This document shows positions 52,624 to 60,769 of a DNA stretch of 64,000 nucleotides, one piece after another. A program made the translations under genes and the position numbers. Where the stretch lies: positions 1 through 64,000 of the forward strand of contig CAVKYH010000009.1 of assembly GCA_963660485.1 (NCBI GenBank). The letters are read 5' to 3'. Within the stretch, counting starts at the first letter, position 1. The number at the start of each line of letters is the position of its first letter. The notes under the pieces were generated by a model. It made no database searches. It saw only the letters and a program-made list of their open reading frames with translations, and had not been told where the DNA came from. This DNA comes from UBA6398 sp963660485 (GTDB lineage: Bacteria > Bacteroidota > Bacteroidia > Bacteroidales > Bacteroidaceae).

Positions 52624-53472
52624 ATGGAATTTATCAAAGACAAGCAATTCGGCGGAGAACGTCCTCTTTTCGGAAGTCATGACGTAAGGCTCGAAAACAT
52701 TACCATTACCGACGGAGAATCGGGCATAAAATGCTGCCAGAACCTTGAATGTGCAAACTCAAAATTCTACGGAAAATATCCGTGGTGGCATGTTGACGGA
52801 AGTGTGATAGAGAACTGCTATTTTGCTCCCGGCAGCCGCTCGGCTATATGGTACAGCAATGACATGGTGATGAGAAACTGCGTGATTGACGGCCCGAAGT
52901 TTTTTCGCGAGATGCGCAACCTGAGCCTCGAAAACGTAAAAATCAACGACGCCGACGAAACTTTTTGGAAAGTCAGCGGATTGAAAATAAAGAATGTGGA
53001 ACTCCACGAAGGCACCTACCCGTTCATGTTTTGCGAAAACATTTATGTAGACGGCTTGAAGTCGGATTCGAAATACGTGTTCCAATATTGCAAGAATGTT
53101 GAGGTGCACCACGCAGAAATCACCACAAAAGACAGTTTTTGGGAGTGTGAAAACGTTACCGTCTACGATTCCAATCTCGACGGAGAGTATCTTGCGTGGC
53201 ACAGCAAGGGCATCAAACTCGTAAGATGTCATATAAGCGGCGAACAACCTTTGTGCTATCTCGACGGAATTACGCTTGAAGATTGTACTTTCGACGCTGC
53301 CTGCGACCGCACATTCGAAGACTGTAGCAACATAAACGCACAGATTTCGGGCAAACTCACAGAAGTGAAAAATCCTATCAGCGGGCGCATCGTTGCCGAC
53401 GAAATAGGAAAAATCACCTACACGCAATTTGCAAAAGGAAACAGTTGCATAATAGAAACCCGCAAACAATAA
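52624..53472 (+). CDS. DUF3737 family beta-helix protein
   Basis: 282 residues with no signal peptide. The protein is a run of about 20-residue turns (ENCYF, MRNCVID, LENVKIND, IKNVELHEG, LVRCHISGE), which predicts a right-handed parallel beta-helix. DUF3737 proteins are found in many gut bacteria and have no assigned role. The lyase gene follows after four bases, so the two are probably expressed together. Confidence 0.85.
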   Translation: MEFIKDKQFGGERPLFGSHDVRLENITITDGESGIKCCQNLECANSKFYGKYPWWHVDGSVIENCYFAPGSRSAIWYSNDMVMRNCVIDGPKFFREMRNLSLENVKINDADETFWKVSGLKIKNVELHEGTYPFMFCENIYVDGLKSDSKYVFQYCKNVEVHHAEITTKDSFWECENVTVYDSNLDGEYLAWHSKGIKLVRCHISGEQPLCYLDGITLEDCTFDAACDRTFEDCSNINAQISGKLTEVKNPISGRIVADEIGKITYTQFAKGNSCIIETRKQ

Positions 53473-53476
53473 CACC

Positions 53477-54640
53477 ATGGCATACGATTTCAACAAAACA
53501 ATACAGCGCCGCGGCACAAACTCCTACAAATGGGACACGCCGAGAGACAAGAACATTCTGCCTATGTGGGTTGCCGACATGGATTTTCCCGTTGCGCCGT
53601 GTATACAAAAGGCTATCGAGCAGCGTGTGGCGCATGGAGTTTTCGGCTACACGCTTGTTCCCGAATCCTACTACCGCGCCGTTATAAATTGGTTCAAGAC
53701 CCGGCACAAATGGACCGTAAAGCGCGACTGGATACTCTATACCACAGGCGTTGTGCCTGCCGTAAGTTGTTGCATAAAGGCTATCTGCATGCCAGGAGAG
53801 AATGTGCTCGTGCAGACACCCGTTTACAACTGTTTCTTCTCGAGTATCCGCAACCAAGGGTGCCAGATTGTTGAAAACGAACTTGTGAGAGACGGCGATT
53901 CATACAGAATTGATTTCGACGATTTCGAACAAAAATGCGCCAATCCCAAGACCACGGCGTTTCTTCTCTGCAATCCGCACAATCCTGCGGGACGTGTGTG
54001 GACGCGCGAGGAACTTGAGAAAATCAACACCATTTGCATGCGCCACAACGTGCGGGTGATTTCCGACGAGATACATTGCGAGATAATCATGCCGGGATAT
54101 GAATACACGCCTTTCGCATCTGTGAGCAAAGAATGCCAGAAAAATTGCGTCGCCCTAAGCTCCCCGTCAAAAGCATTCAATACCGCAGGGCTACAGATAG
54201 CCAATATAGTTTGCGAGAATGCCGACTTGCGCCAACGCATAGAGAGAGTGATAAACATTTTCGAGGTTTGCGACGTGAATCCGTTTGGCCCCGTAGCCCT
54301 CGAAGCCGCATACAGCAAAGACGGCGCCCAATGGCTTGAAAACCTCAACGCATATATTCTGGAAAACTACCGCACTCTGAAAATGTTTCTGGCTCTGAAT
54401 CTGCCCAAGATAAAGCTTCTCCGACTCGAAGGCACATATCTTGCGTGGCTCGACATACATGCGCTAGGCATCAGCGCGGAAGAAGCGTATGACATACTTT
54501 TGAAAAAAGGCAAGCTCATGCTTTGTCCGGGTACAGAGTATGGCGAGAAAGCCGGCGAGGGATATTTGCGCCTCAATCTGGCTTGTCCTGCCGAAACTTT
54601 GCACGAAGGTTTGCGCCGCATGAAACTTGCGCTTGGATAA
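53477..54640 (+). CDS. MalY/PatB-type PLP-dependent C-S beta-lyase
   Basis: 387 residues of a class I/II aminotransferase fold. The MalY/PatB signature is present: RGTNSYKWDTPRD near the start, LPMWVADMDFPVAPCI, CNPHNPAGRVWTREEL, SDEIHCE, and the PLP lysine in SSPSKAFNTAGLQ. Such proteins cleave cystathionine or other C-S bonds; some regulate transcription. The genomic neighbour is a DUF3737 gene, which gives no substrate clue. Confidence 0.88.
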   Translation: MAYDFNKTIQRRGTNSYKWDTPRDKNILPMWVADMDFPVAPCIQKAIEQRVAHGVFGYTLVPESYYRAVINWFKTRHKWTVKRDWILYTTGVVPAVSCCIKAICMPGENVLVQTPVYNCFFSSIRNQGCQIVENELVRDGDSYRIDFDDFEQKCANPKTTAFLLCNPHNPAGRVWTREELEKINTICMRHNVRVISDEIHCEIIMPGYEYTPFASVSKECQKNCVALSSPSKAFNTAGLQIANIVCENADLRQRIERVINIFEVCDVNPFGPVALEAAYSKDGAQWLENLNAYILENYRTLKMFLALNLPKIKLLRLEGTYLAWLDIHALGISAEEAYDILLKKGKLMLCPGTEYGEKAGEGYLRLNLACPAETLHEGLRRMKLALG

Positions 54641-54675
54641 ATGCCTTTAATTTTGAAAAACAAAGGCATTTAGCA
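54639..54675 (+). terminator. Hairpin overlapping the MalY-type gene stop
   Basis: AAATGCCTTT (54639-54648) pairs with AAAGGCATTT (54662-54671). There is no good T-tract after it, so it may protect the 3' end rather than terminate. Confidence 0.45.
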
Positions 54676-54724
54676 ATAAGAAATAGGTACTTGTGAAAGG
54701 CTCATGCCTTTGCTGAAAAAACTA

Positions 54725-54825
54725 CTCGGCATCTCGTAAAAATTCCGACGCATCTAATTTAAATTAGATGCGTCAGAATTTAAATTAGGTCTGACCTCGT
54801 ATTCAACTATATCAGACATCGTTTC
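54725..54825. repeat. Word-repeat element 9 (21-bp pitch family)
   Basis: Starts CGGCATCTCGTAAAAATTCC, then CCGACGCATCT, AATTTAAATT, AGATGCGTCAG, AATTTAAATT, GGTCTGACCTCG, then ATTCAACTATATCAGACATCGTTT. The first two words are reverse complements apart from one base. The right end carries an extra, diverged word (ATATCAGACATCG). Convergent gap between the MalY-type gene and the acyl-CoA synthetase. Confidence 0.9.
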
Positions 54826-54852
54826 AAGCCTTTCAAACAAGGAATAAAAAAC

Positions 54853-54895
54853 AAAGCGTGGCAATCTGCTTTTCAGCACTTTACCACGCTTTTTA
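54853..54895. terminator. Bidirectional terminator
   Basis: AAAGCGTGG (54853-54861) pairs with CCACGCTTT (54884-54892). A T-run follows on the plus strand and GTTTTTTATT on the minus strand. It lies between converging genes. Confidence 0.78.
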
Positions 54896-54918
54896 TAGTA
54901 TTCTATTTTAACCTAAAC

Positions 54919-56598
54919 TCAATTCACGTCATAATCGGCGTATTTGTATCGTTTGATACTGCGTTTCGGTGTTTTTTCAAACTCTTCGTCCACGATTTTT
55001 ATGCCCGACAGTTGTGAATAGTTGGGCAATTCGCTGTTGAGTTCCCTACGGTTTTGCTCCATAATCTCGGCAAGTTGTATCCTTGTCAGACCATCTTTTT
55101 TCACAAGCTCTTCCGATGGATAAACCAAGGCATAGAAACGGTTGCCTTTCTGTATCATGATGCTTTCTTCTACGTAGGGCAACATATTAAGTTTGCCTTC
55201 AACCTCTTCGGGATAGATGTTCTGTCCCGAAGAACCGAGCAACATATTCTTTGAACGCCCTTTGATGTAAACATATCCGTATTCGTCCATAAGCCCAAGG
55301 TCGCCGGTATGCAGCCAACCGTCCTTGTCGATTGTAGCTGCGGTGGCCTCTGGATTCTTGTAGTATCCCAACATCACGTTAGTGCCTTTGCACACGATTT
55401 CACCGGGAATGTTTTGCGGATCGGGGGAGTCAATTCTCACTTCCATGTGTTTCACGGGGCGTCCGCACGAGCCGCTCGGAATCATCTTCCAGTCGGCATA
55501 AGTGATAATGGGCGCACATTCCGTGAGACCATATCCTATGGTATATCTGAAGCGTATGCGGCGCAAGAATTCCTCTATGTCGTGATTGAGAGCCGCTCCG
55601 CCGATAATTGCCTCGTAGAAATTTCCGCCGAAAGCGTCTGTGAGTTGTTTGCCTATTGCTGCCGCCACTTTTTCCTTTATATACGGCATGCGCACAAGCA
55701 GTTTCATCTTTGGCGACTGCAGTTTGGGAAGAATTGCACGGCGCAGGGCTTTCTCGAGAATCAACGGCACCGAAACGATAAGGTCGGGCTTTATGCGGCT
55801 GAACGCTTGGAAAATAATTGTAGGGCTCGGATTCTTTGTGAGGAAGAATATGTGTGTGCCCGAAATGAACTCGTACAAAAATTCAAACGCCATTCCATAC
55901 ATATGGGCCATAGGAAGAATTGATACCACCTTGCTTCCGCGATGAATAGCCAGTTTCAGTGCGCTGTTGGCGAAATCCATGTTGCTCCACACGGCACGGT
56001 AGGGAATCATTACGCCTTTCGACAAACTCGTTGTGCCCGAAGTGTAGTTTATCATAGCCAGTTCTTCGGGTTCGTCGCGGCGATAGGCCACATGTTCCTT
56101 TCTGAAATTTTTCGGGAACTTCTTTCCGAACAGCTCATTCAGCCTTTCGCGGGCATTTGTAATCCTTTCGGAACGGCTAACTATAAGCGAAAAATCCTGC
56201 AAACCGAATATGCCTTCAAGCGTAGGCATCTTGTCGGCATCCAAATCGGGCCATACCTGATCGCCGACAAAGAAAAGTTTGCTCTCGGAGTGGCTTATAA
56301 TATTGTATATCTGTTCCGGTGTAAATTCGTGTAGTATGGGAACGGCCACTGCGCCATATGTCAGCACCGAGAGGAATGCCGCAGCCCACTGCGAACTGTT
56401 TCGTCCGCAAACCGCGATTTTGTCTCCTTTCTCCACGCCCGCTTCCTTGAAGATAATGTGCATCTTCTCTATTTTGCGAGCCACGTCCTTGTATTGCAAG
56501 GTAGCACCCTCGTAATCGGTGAGGGCATCTAAATCCCAATATTCCTTTATGGCAAATTCCACTTGCTCAAGGAAACTGCCTATTTGGTTGTTATCCAT
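54919..56598 (-). CDS. AMP-binding long-chain acyl-CoA synthetase-like protein
   Basis: 559 residues from the MDNNQIG start. Adenylate-forming enzyme motifs: YTSGTTSLSKGVM (P-loop), YGLTECAPIITY, and TGDLGLMDEYGYVYIKGRSKN. The last segment, EFEKTPKRSIKRYKY, is where the catalytic lysine of the family would be. It activates a fatty or other carboxylic acid as an adenylate, usually passing it to CoA. Some Bacteroidetes members use acyl carrier protein, so the acceptor is not certain. A -7 box is 25 bases upstream. Confidence 0.87.
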   Translation of the reverse strand: MDNNQIGSFLEQVEFAIKEYWDLDALTDYEGATLQYKDVARKIEKMHIIFKEAGVEKGDKIAVCGRNSSQWAAAFLSVLTYGAVAVPILHEFTPEQIYNIISHSESKLFFVGDQVWPDLDADKMPTLEGIFGLQDFSLIVSRSERITNARERLNELFGKKFPKNFRKEHVAYRRDEPEELAMINYTSGTTSLSKGVMIPYRAVWSNMDFANSALKLAIHRGSKVVSILPMAHMYGMAFEFLYEFISGTHIFFLTKNPSPTIIFQAFSRIKPDLIVSVPLILEKALRRAILPKLQSPKMKLLVRMPYIKEKVAAAIGKQLTDAFGGNFYEAIIGGAALNHDIEEFLRRIRFRYTIGYGLTECAPIITYADWKMIPSGSCGRPVKHMEVRIDSPDPQNIPGEIVCKGTNVMLGYYKNPEATAATIDKDGWLHTGDLGLMDEYGYVYIKGRSKNMLLGSSGQNIYPEEVEGKLNMLPYVEESIMIQKGNRFYALVYPSEELVKKDGLTRIQLAEIMEQNRRELNSELPNYSQLSGIKIVDEEFEKTPKRSIKRYKYADYDVN

Positions 56599-56622
56599 TT
56601 TGCACAAATTAGGTTTTGGTGT

Positions 56623-56631
56623 GCAAATTTA
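56623..56631 (-). promoter_or_regulatory. Predicted -7 box for the acyl-CoA synthetase gene
   Basis: TAAATTTGC on the minus strand, 24 bases upstream of the ATG at 56598. Confidence 0.58.
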
Positions 56632-56692
56632 ATTAGAAATTTCATATCAAAGGATATTTGTGCCAAAATAATTAGTATTTCTACTATATCAA

Positions 56693-56728
56693 GATATCGT
56701 AAAAACGATGTCTGACATTGTTTTTCGC
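56693..56728. repeat. Word-repeat element 10 (single-word form)
   Basis: The shortest copy: ATATCGTAAAAACG, the word ATGTCTGACAT and TGTTTTTCG, with no AATTTAAATT spacer. Its TTG (56718-56720) falls 20 bases before the cdd -7 box, so the element seems to supply the -33 element of that promoter. Confidence 0.75.
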
Positions 56729-56749
56729 AAGTTTTATTTGTAGTTTTGC
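56718..56749 (+). promoter_or_regulatory. Predicted promoter of the cdd-grpE-dnaJ-folC unit
   Basis: TTG (56718-56720), 20 bases, then TAGTTTTGC (56741-56749). The -33 part lies in word-repeat element 10. No CIRCE (HrcA) inverted repeat was seen near the chaperone genes. Confidence 0.68.
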
Positions 56750-56801
56750 ACCACATTTTCCGCCATCAACATTTACTGTCAACCCAAGAAAACTACGGCT
56801 T

Positions 56802-57281
56802 ATGGAAAAACTGAACATAGAGATAAATGTAAGCATATTGCAAATCGATGAACTCACTCCCAGTCAGCGCAAACTCGTGGAGAGTTCACGCAAAGCCTGC
56901 GACAAGAGTTATTCCCCCTACTCCAAATTTGCAGTTGGCGCTGCCCTGGAATTGGACAACGGAGAAATGCTGTGGGCAAACAATCAAGAGAACGCCGCTT
57001 ACCCGTCGGGCTTGTGCGCCGAACGAAGTCTGCTTTTTTATGCCAAGGCAAACCACCCCGACAATGTAATATTGCGTATGGCAATAAGCGCAAAGAACAA
57101 CGGCGAGATTGTAGAGAAACCCGTAGCGCCGTGCGGGACATGCCGGCAAGTTTTATTGGAAACGGCAAACCGCCAAACTACTCCTATAGAAATAATATTG
57201 GCAGGAAAAGACAGAGTGTATATAATAAATGACGTGAAAGACCTGCTTCCGTTGCGTTTCGACGCAGATGATTTGAAGTAG
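56802..57281 (+). CDS. cdd: Cytidine deaminase
   Basis: 159 residues from the MEKLNIE start; the longer frame upstream runs through the promoter. Zinc-site motifs: GLCAERSLLFYA (CxE) and APCGTCRQVLLE (PCxxC), with SKFAVGAALELDNGEM and GxxxENAAYPSG upstream. It deaminates cytidine and deoxycytidine in pyrimidine salvage. It leads a run of four same-strand genes. Confidence 0.94.
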   Translation: MEKLNIEINVSILQIDELTPSQRKLVESSRKACDKSYSPYSKFAVGAALELDNGEMLWANNQENAAYPSGLCAERSLLFYAKANHPDNVILRMAISAKNNGEIVEKPVAPCGTCRQVLLETANRQTTPIEIILAGKDRVYIINDVKDLLPLRFDADDLK

Positions 57282-57331
57282 ACGGCATTTTGGTACACTT
57301 TTTGCAATTACATATAAAACATTTTACCGAA

Positions 57332-57910
57332 ATGAGCAAAGACAAAGAAAATATCAAGAAATCTGCAGACGTTAACGAAAAAACTCAGCAGGATACAGAA
57401 GAAACAGTTGACACCCAAGAGCAAACTCAAGAGGACAACACCGAAGAAACAACCGAAGAGGACAAAACCAAGCAGTATGAGGAGCAAATAGCCGAGCTTA
57501 AAGACAAATATCTGCGCCAGGCTGCCGAGTTTGACAACTATCGCAAACGCATAATAAAGGAGAAAAGCGAACTCATATTAAACGGAGGAGAAAACGTAAT
57601 CAACTCCCTGCTACCGGTGATTGACGATTTTGAAAGAGCATTGGTCAACATGGAAAAATCAGAAGACACGGAAACCTTGAAGACTGGCGTTGAACTCATT
57701 TACCAAAAGTTGCTGAAAGCTTTGGAGGCTAACGGACTGAAAGCAATAGAAACAAACAACGCAGACTTTGACACCGACTTTCACGAAGCAGTTGCCATGA
57801 TTCCTGCACCAAGCGACGATTTCAAAGGAAAGGTCGTGGACTGTGTGCAAAAGGGCTACAAACTTAACGACAAGATTATCCGCCACGCAAAAGTGGCTGT
57901 GGGACAATAA
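57332..57910 (+). CDS. grpE: GrpE, nucleotide exchange factor of DnaK
   Basis: 192 residues. An acidic, Thr/Glu/Gln-rich N-terminal arm (about 1-55) leads into a long coiled coil (EEQIAELKDKYLRQAAEFDNYRKR) and the C-terminal beta-wing region ending DCVQKGYKLNDKIIRHAKVAV. It speeds ADP release from DnaK. dnaK itself is not in the window. It begins 50 bases after cdd. Confidence 0.94.
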   Translation: MSKDKENIKKSADVNEKTQQDTEETVDTQEQTQEDNTEETTEEDKTKQYEEQIAELKDKYLRQAAEFDNYRKRIIKEKSELILNGGENVINSLLPVIDDFERALVNMEKSEDTETLKTGVELIYQKLLKALEANGLKAIETNNADFDTDFHEAVAMIPAPSDDFKGKVVDCVQKGYKLNDKIIRHAKVAVGQ

Positions 57911-57943
57911 AGGCGGGATATAAAACGCTATTACAACATCATC

Positions 57944-59098
57944 ATGGCAGAAGAAAAAGACTACTATAAAATATTAGGCGTAGAACGCAGCGCGACAGCC
58001 GACGAAATAAAATCGGCATACAAGAAAATGGCTATCAAATATCACCCCGACAGAAATCCGGGCGATAAAGAAGCCGAAGAAAAGTTTAAGCAAGCAGCCG
58101 AAGCATACGACGTGCTTCGTGATCCTGACCGACGTTCGCGCTACGACCAGTTTGGAGCCGCAGGAGTAAACGGCGAAGGTTTTGGAGGCTTTGGAGGAAG
58201 CGGCGGAATGGACATGGGCGACATTTTCTCCATGTTTGGTGATATTTTCGGAGGATTTAACGGCTTTGGAGGCTTTGGCGGAAACAGCGCGTCAGCCCAA
58301 CGCTCGCAGGGAGGCAATCTGCGTTTGAGAGTGAAGCTTACACTTGAAGAAATCTCTACCGGAGTAACAAAGAAGTTCAAGCTAAAAAAATATATCACCT
58401 GTCCGGAATGCGGCGGAAGCGGTGCAGAAAAAGGCTCGTCGGCGGAAACTTGTCCCACATGCCACGGACAAGGACATGTATTGCACCAACAACGCACCAT
58501 TCTCGGAATAATGCAAACCCAAACCGTTTGTCCTACCTGCCATGGCGAAGGAAAAATAATCAAGAACAAGTGTAATCACTGCAATGGCGAGGGTGTGGTA
58601 AAAGATGATGAGGTTGTAGAAGTAAACATACCTGCCGGAGTTTCTGAAGGAATGATTGTAAACGTTCCGGGAAAAGGAAACGCAGGACGACACGGCGGAA
58701 TCAACGGAGACTTACAGGTTATAATCGAGGAGATACCCCACCAAACTTTTATCAGAGACGAGAATGATCTTGTATACAACCTTTTGCTTACAGTTCCGCA
58801 GGCTGCTTTGGGCGACACAGTGGACATTCCTACGCTCGACGGCAAGACTAAAATCACTATCAAGCCAGGCACACAACCCGGCAAGGTTTTGCGTTTGCGC
58901 GGAAAAGGTCTGCCTGCAATCAAGGGCTACGGCAGCGGCGTCGGTGATTTAATTGTAAATGTCAGCGTGTACATTCCCGAAAATTTGACCAAAGAAGAGA
59001 AAAACGCATTGGAATCTTTGCGCAACAGCGAGAATTTACAGCCCGACAAGAAGGTGAAAGAAACGATTTTCCAAAAGTTCCGCGCCCTGTTTGATTAG
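57944..59098 (+). CDS. dnaJ: DnaJ chaperone (type I J-protein)
   Basis: 384 residues with the full type I layout: J domain (about 4-70) with the HPD tripeptide in KYHPDRNPGD, a Gly/Phe-rich region (about 75-115), four zinc-binding repeats (CPECGGSG, CPTCHGQG, CPTCHGEG, CNHCNGEG) and the C-terminal substrate-binding domains. It delivers substrates to DnaK and stimulates its ATPase. It begins 33 bases after grpE. Confidence 0.96.
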   Translation: MAEEKDYYKILGVERSATADEIKSAYKKMAIKYHPDRNPGDKEAEEKFKQAAEAYDVLRDPDRRSRYDQFGAAGVNGEGFGGFGGSGGMDMGDIFSMFGDIFGGFNGFGGFGGNSASAQRSQGGNLRLRVKLTLEEISTGVTKKFKLKKYITCPECGGSGAEKGSSAETCPTCHGQGHVLHQQRTILGIMQTQTVCPTCHGEGKIIKNKCNHCNGEGVVKDDEVVEVNIPAGVSEGMIVNVPGKGNAGRHGGINGDLQVIIEEIPHQTFIRDENDLVYNLLLTVPQAALGDTVDIPTLDGKTKITIKPGTQPGKVLRLRGKGLPAIKGYGSGVGDLIVNVSVYIPENLTKEEKNALESLRNSENLQPDKKVKETIFQKFRALFD

Positions 59099-59109
59099 GC
59101 GAAATACTT

Positions 59110-60390
59110 ATGAACTACGAGGAAACTTTAGAATACTTGTACACTGCAGCGCCCTTGTTCCAGAATATCGGAGCAGGGGCGTATAAGGAAGGTCTCTACA
59201 ACACGCGGGCTCTTGACGAGCACTTTAATCATCCGCACACTCATTACAAAACAATCCATATTGCCGGCACAAACGGCAAAGGATCATGCGCCCACACCAT
59301 CGCAGCCGTGTTGCAGGCGGCTGGATATAGGACGGGGCTTTACACATCTCCCCACTTGGTGGATTTCCGTGAGAGAATACGCGTAAACGGCGAGATGATA
59401 CCCAAACAGGAAGTGATTGATTTCGTAGAAAACGAGCGCGCGTTTTTCGAACCTCTCTACCCGTCGTTTTTTGAACTGACCACGGCTTTGGCATTTGCCT
59501 GGTTTGCAAAACAGAAAGTCGACATCGCCGTAATCGAAGTGGGATTGGGCGGACGGCTTGACTGCACAAACATAATTAGCCCCATTCTTTCAATAATTAC
59601 AAACATCAGTTTCGACCACACACAGTTTCTCGGCAATACGCTTAGGGATATAGCCGGAGAAAAAGCTGGTATCATCAAAAGCGGCACGCCTGTGGTGATA
59701 GGAGAAACCGTGAAGGAAACGCGCCCCGTGTTTGAAGAAACGGCAACATCGAAGCACGCTCCCATAATATTTGCCGAAGAAAATCCGATAGTGGAATCCG
59801 TATGCCATAAATACGACGGAATGGATATCACAACCAACATCGGCATCGCCCCACTCCATTACGAACTCGGCGGAGACTATCAGGCGAAAAACGCAAACAC
59901 TATTCTATGGGCTGTGAGCGAGTTGCGAAAATCGGGCTTGAAGATTGATAATAACGATATCGTTACCGGATTTGGCAAGGTAAAAGAATTTACGGGCTTG
60001 CGCGGACGTTGGGAAATCATCTCCCGAAATCCTATAGTCATAATGGACACCGGGCACAACCCCGGCGGACTTGCCTACAACATGAACCAACTTGCAAGCA
60101 TGAAAGCCCCACACAAGCGCATCGTCATAGGAATGGTTTCGGACAAAGACGTATCTGGTTCGCTCAACCTCATGCCAAAAGATGCCATATACTATTTCAC
60201 GAAAGCCTCGGTGAAACGTGCGCTCAATGAAAACCTGCTTTGCGAAAAGGCTAAGGCTTCCGGGTTGCACGGCACGAGTTATCCCACCGTGGCAGAGGCA
60301 TACAATGCGGCACAAAGCGAGGCTTCGCCCGAAGACATTATATATATAGGCGGAAGCAACTTTGTGATTGCCGATTTTCTGAACGGATAA
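59110..60390 (+). CDS. folC: Folylpolyglutamate synthase / dihydrofolate synthase
   Basis: 426 residues of a Mur-ligase-like enzyme: HIAGTNGKGSCAHTIAAVL (ATP P-loop), YTSPHLVDFRERIRVNGE, EVGLGGRLDCTNI, NISFDHTQFLG and DTGHNPGG. It adds glutamate to dihydropteroate and to folates. It begins 11 bases after dnaJ, so a folate gene is transcribed with chaperone genes here. Confidence 0.93.
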   Translation: MNYEETLEYLYTAAPLFQNIGAGAYKEGLYNTRALDEHFNHPHTHYKTIHIAGTNGKGSCAHTIAAVLQAAGYRTGLYTSPHLVDFRERIRVNGEMIPKQEVIDFVENERAFFEPLYPSFFELTTALAFAWFAKQKVDIAVIEVGLGGRLDCTNIISPILSIITNISFDHTQFLGNTLRDIAGEKAGIIKSGTPVVIGETVKETRPVFEETATSKHAPIIFAEENPIVESVCHKYDGMDITTNIGIAPLHYELGGDYQAKNANTILWAVSELRKSGLKIDNNDIVTGFGKVKEFTGLRGRWEIISRNPIVIMDTGHNPGGLAYNMNQLASMKAPHKRIVIGMVSDKDVSGSLNLMPKDAIYYFTKASVKRALNENLLCEKAKASGLHGTSYPTVAEAYNAAQSEASPEDIIYIGGSNFVIADFLNG

Positions 60391-60420
60391 GAAAAACGGC
60401 TTACGCTTAGAATAAAAACG

Positions 60421-60455
60421 TCCCTCTATGAAAAACAATCATAGAGGGATTTTTC
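60421..60455 (+). terminator. Terminator after folC
   Basis: TCCCTCTATG (60421-60430) and CATAGAGGGA (60440-60449) form a 10-bp perfect stem followed by TTTTT. Confidence 0.88.
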
Positions 60456-60540
60456 GTTTTCCACGCCTTTTATTCCCTAACACATATAGCGTTGTTTTTC
60501 AACAACATATGCCATCTTAAAAAATAAAGCATTTTTGCTT

Positions 60541-60633
60541 TAAACGACATGGCTTGTAATTTAAACTAGATGCGTTGGAATTTAAATTAGATGCGTCGGA
60601 ATTTAAATTATGTCTGACATCGTTTTTACGAAA
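60541..60633. repeat. Word-repeat element 11 (four-word form)
   Basis: The longest copy by word count: ACATGGCTTGT, AGATGCGTTGG, AGATGCGTCGG and ATGTCTGACAT, joined by AATTTAAACT, AATTTAAATT and AATTTAAATT at 21-base spacing, ending CGTTTTTACGA. Two adjacent words differ at one base (GTTGG and GTCGG) and have the same orientation, as expected for a duplicated word that has since changed. Confidence 0.9.
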
Positions 60634-60690
60634 AGCGACGTCATTTTCAGCACATGTTTTATGCATGTAAAAACAACGTTTTTGAGATAC

Positions 60691-60723
60691 AAAAAATCCC
60701 CGAAGAAATCATCTCCGGGGACT
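60691..60723 (-). terminator. Terminator of pfkA
   Basis: On the minus strand AAGTCCCCGG ... TTCGGGGATTTTTT forms a stem with a T6 tract, about 50 bases past the pfkA stop. Confidence 0.8.
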
Positions 60724-60769
60724 TTATTTTTAACTCTAAAGGAATCCACATTTCTGCGGCATATCCAAA

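Larger units (their letters stand above)
60391..60769. other. Convergent intergenic region
   Basis: Holds the folC terminator, the word-repeat at 60541-60633 and the pfkA terminator. No gene is seen. Confidence 0.75.
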
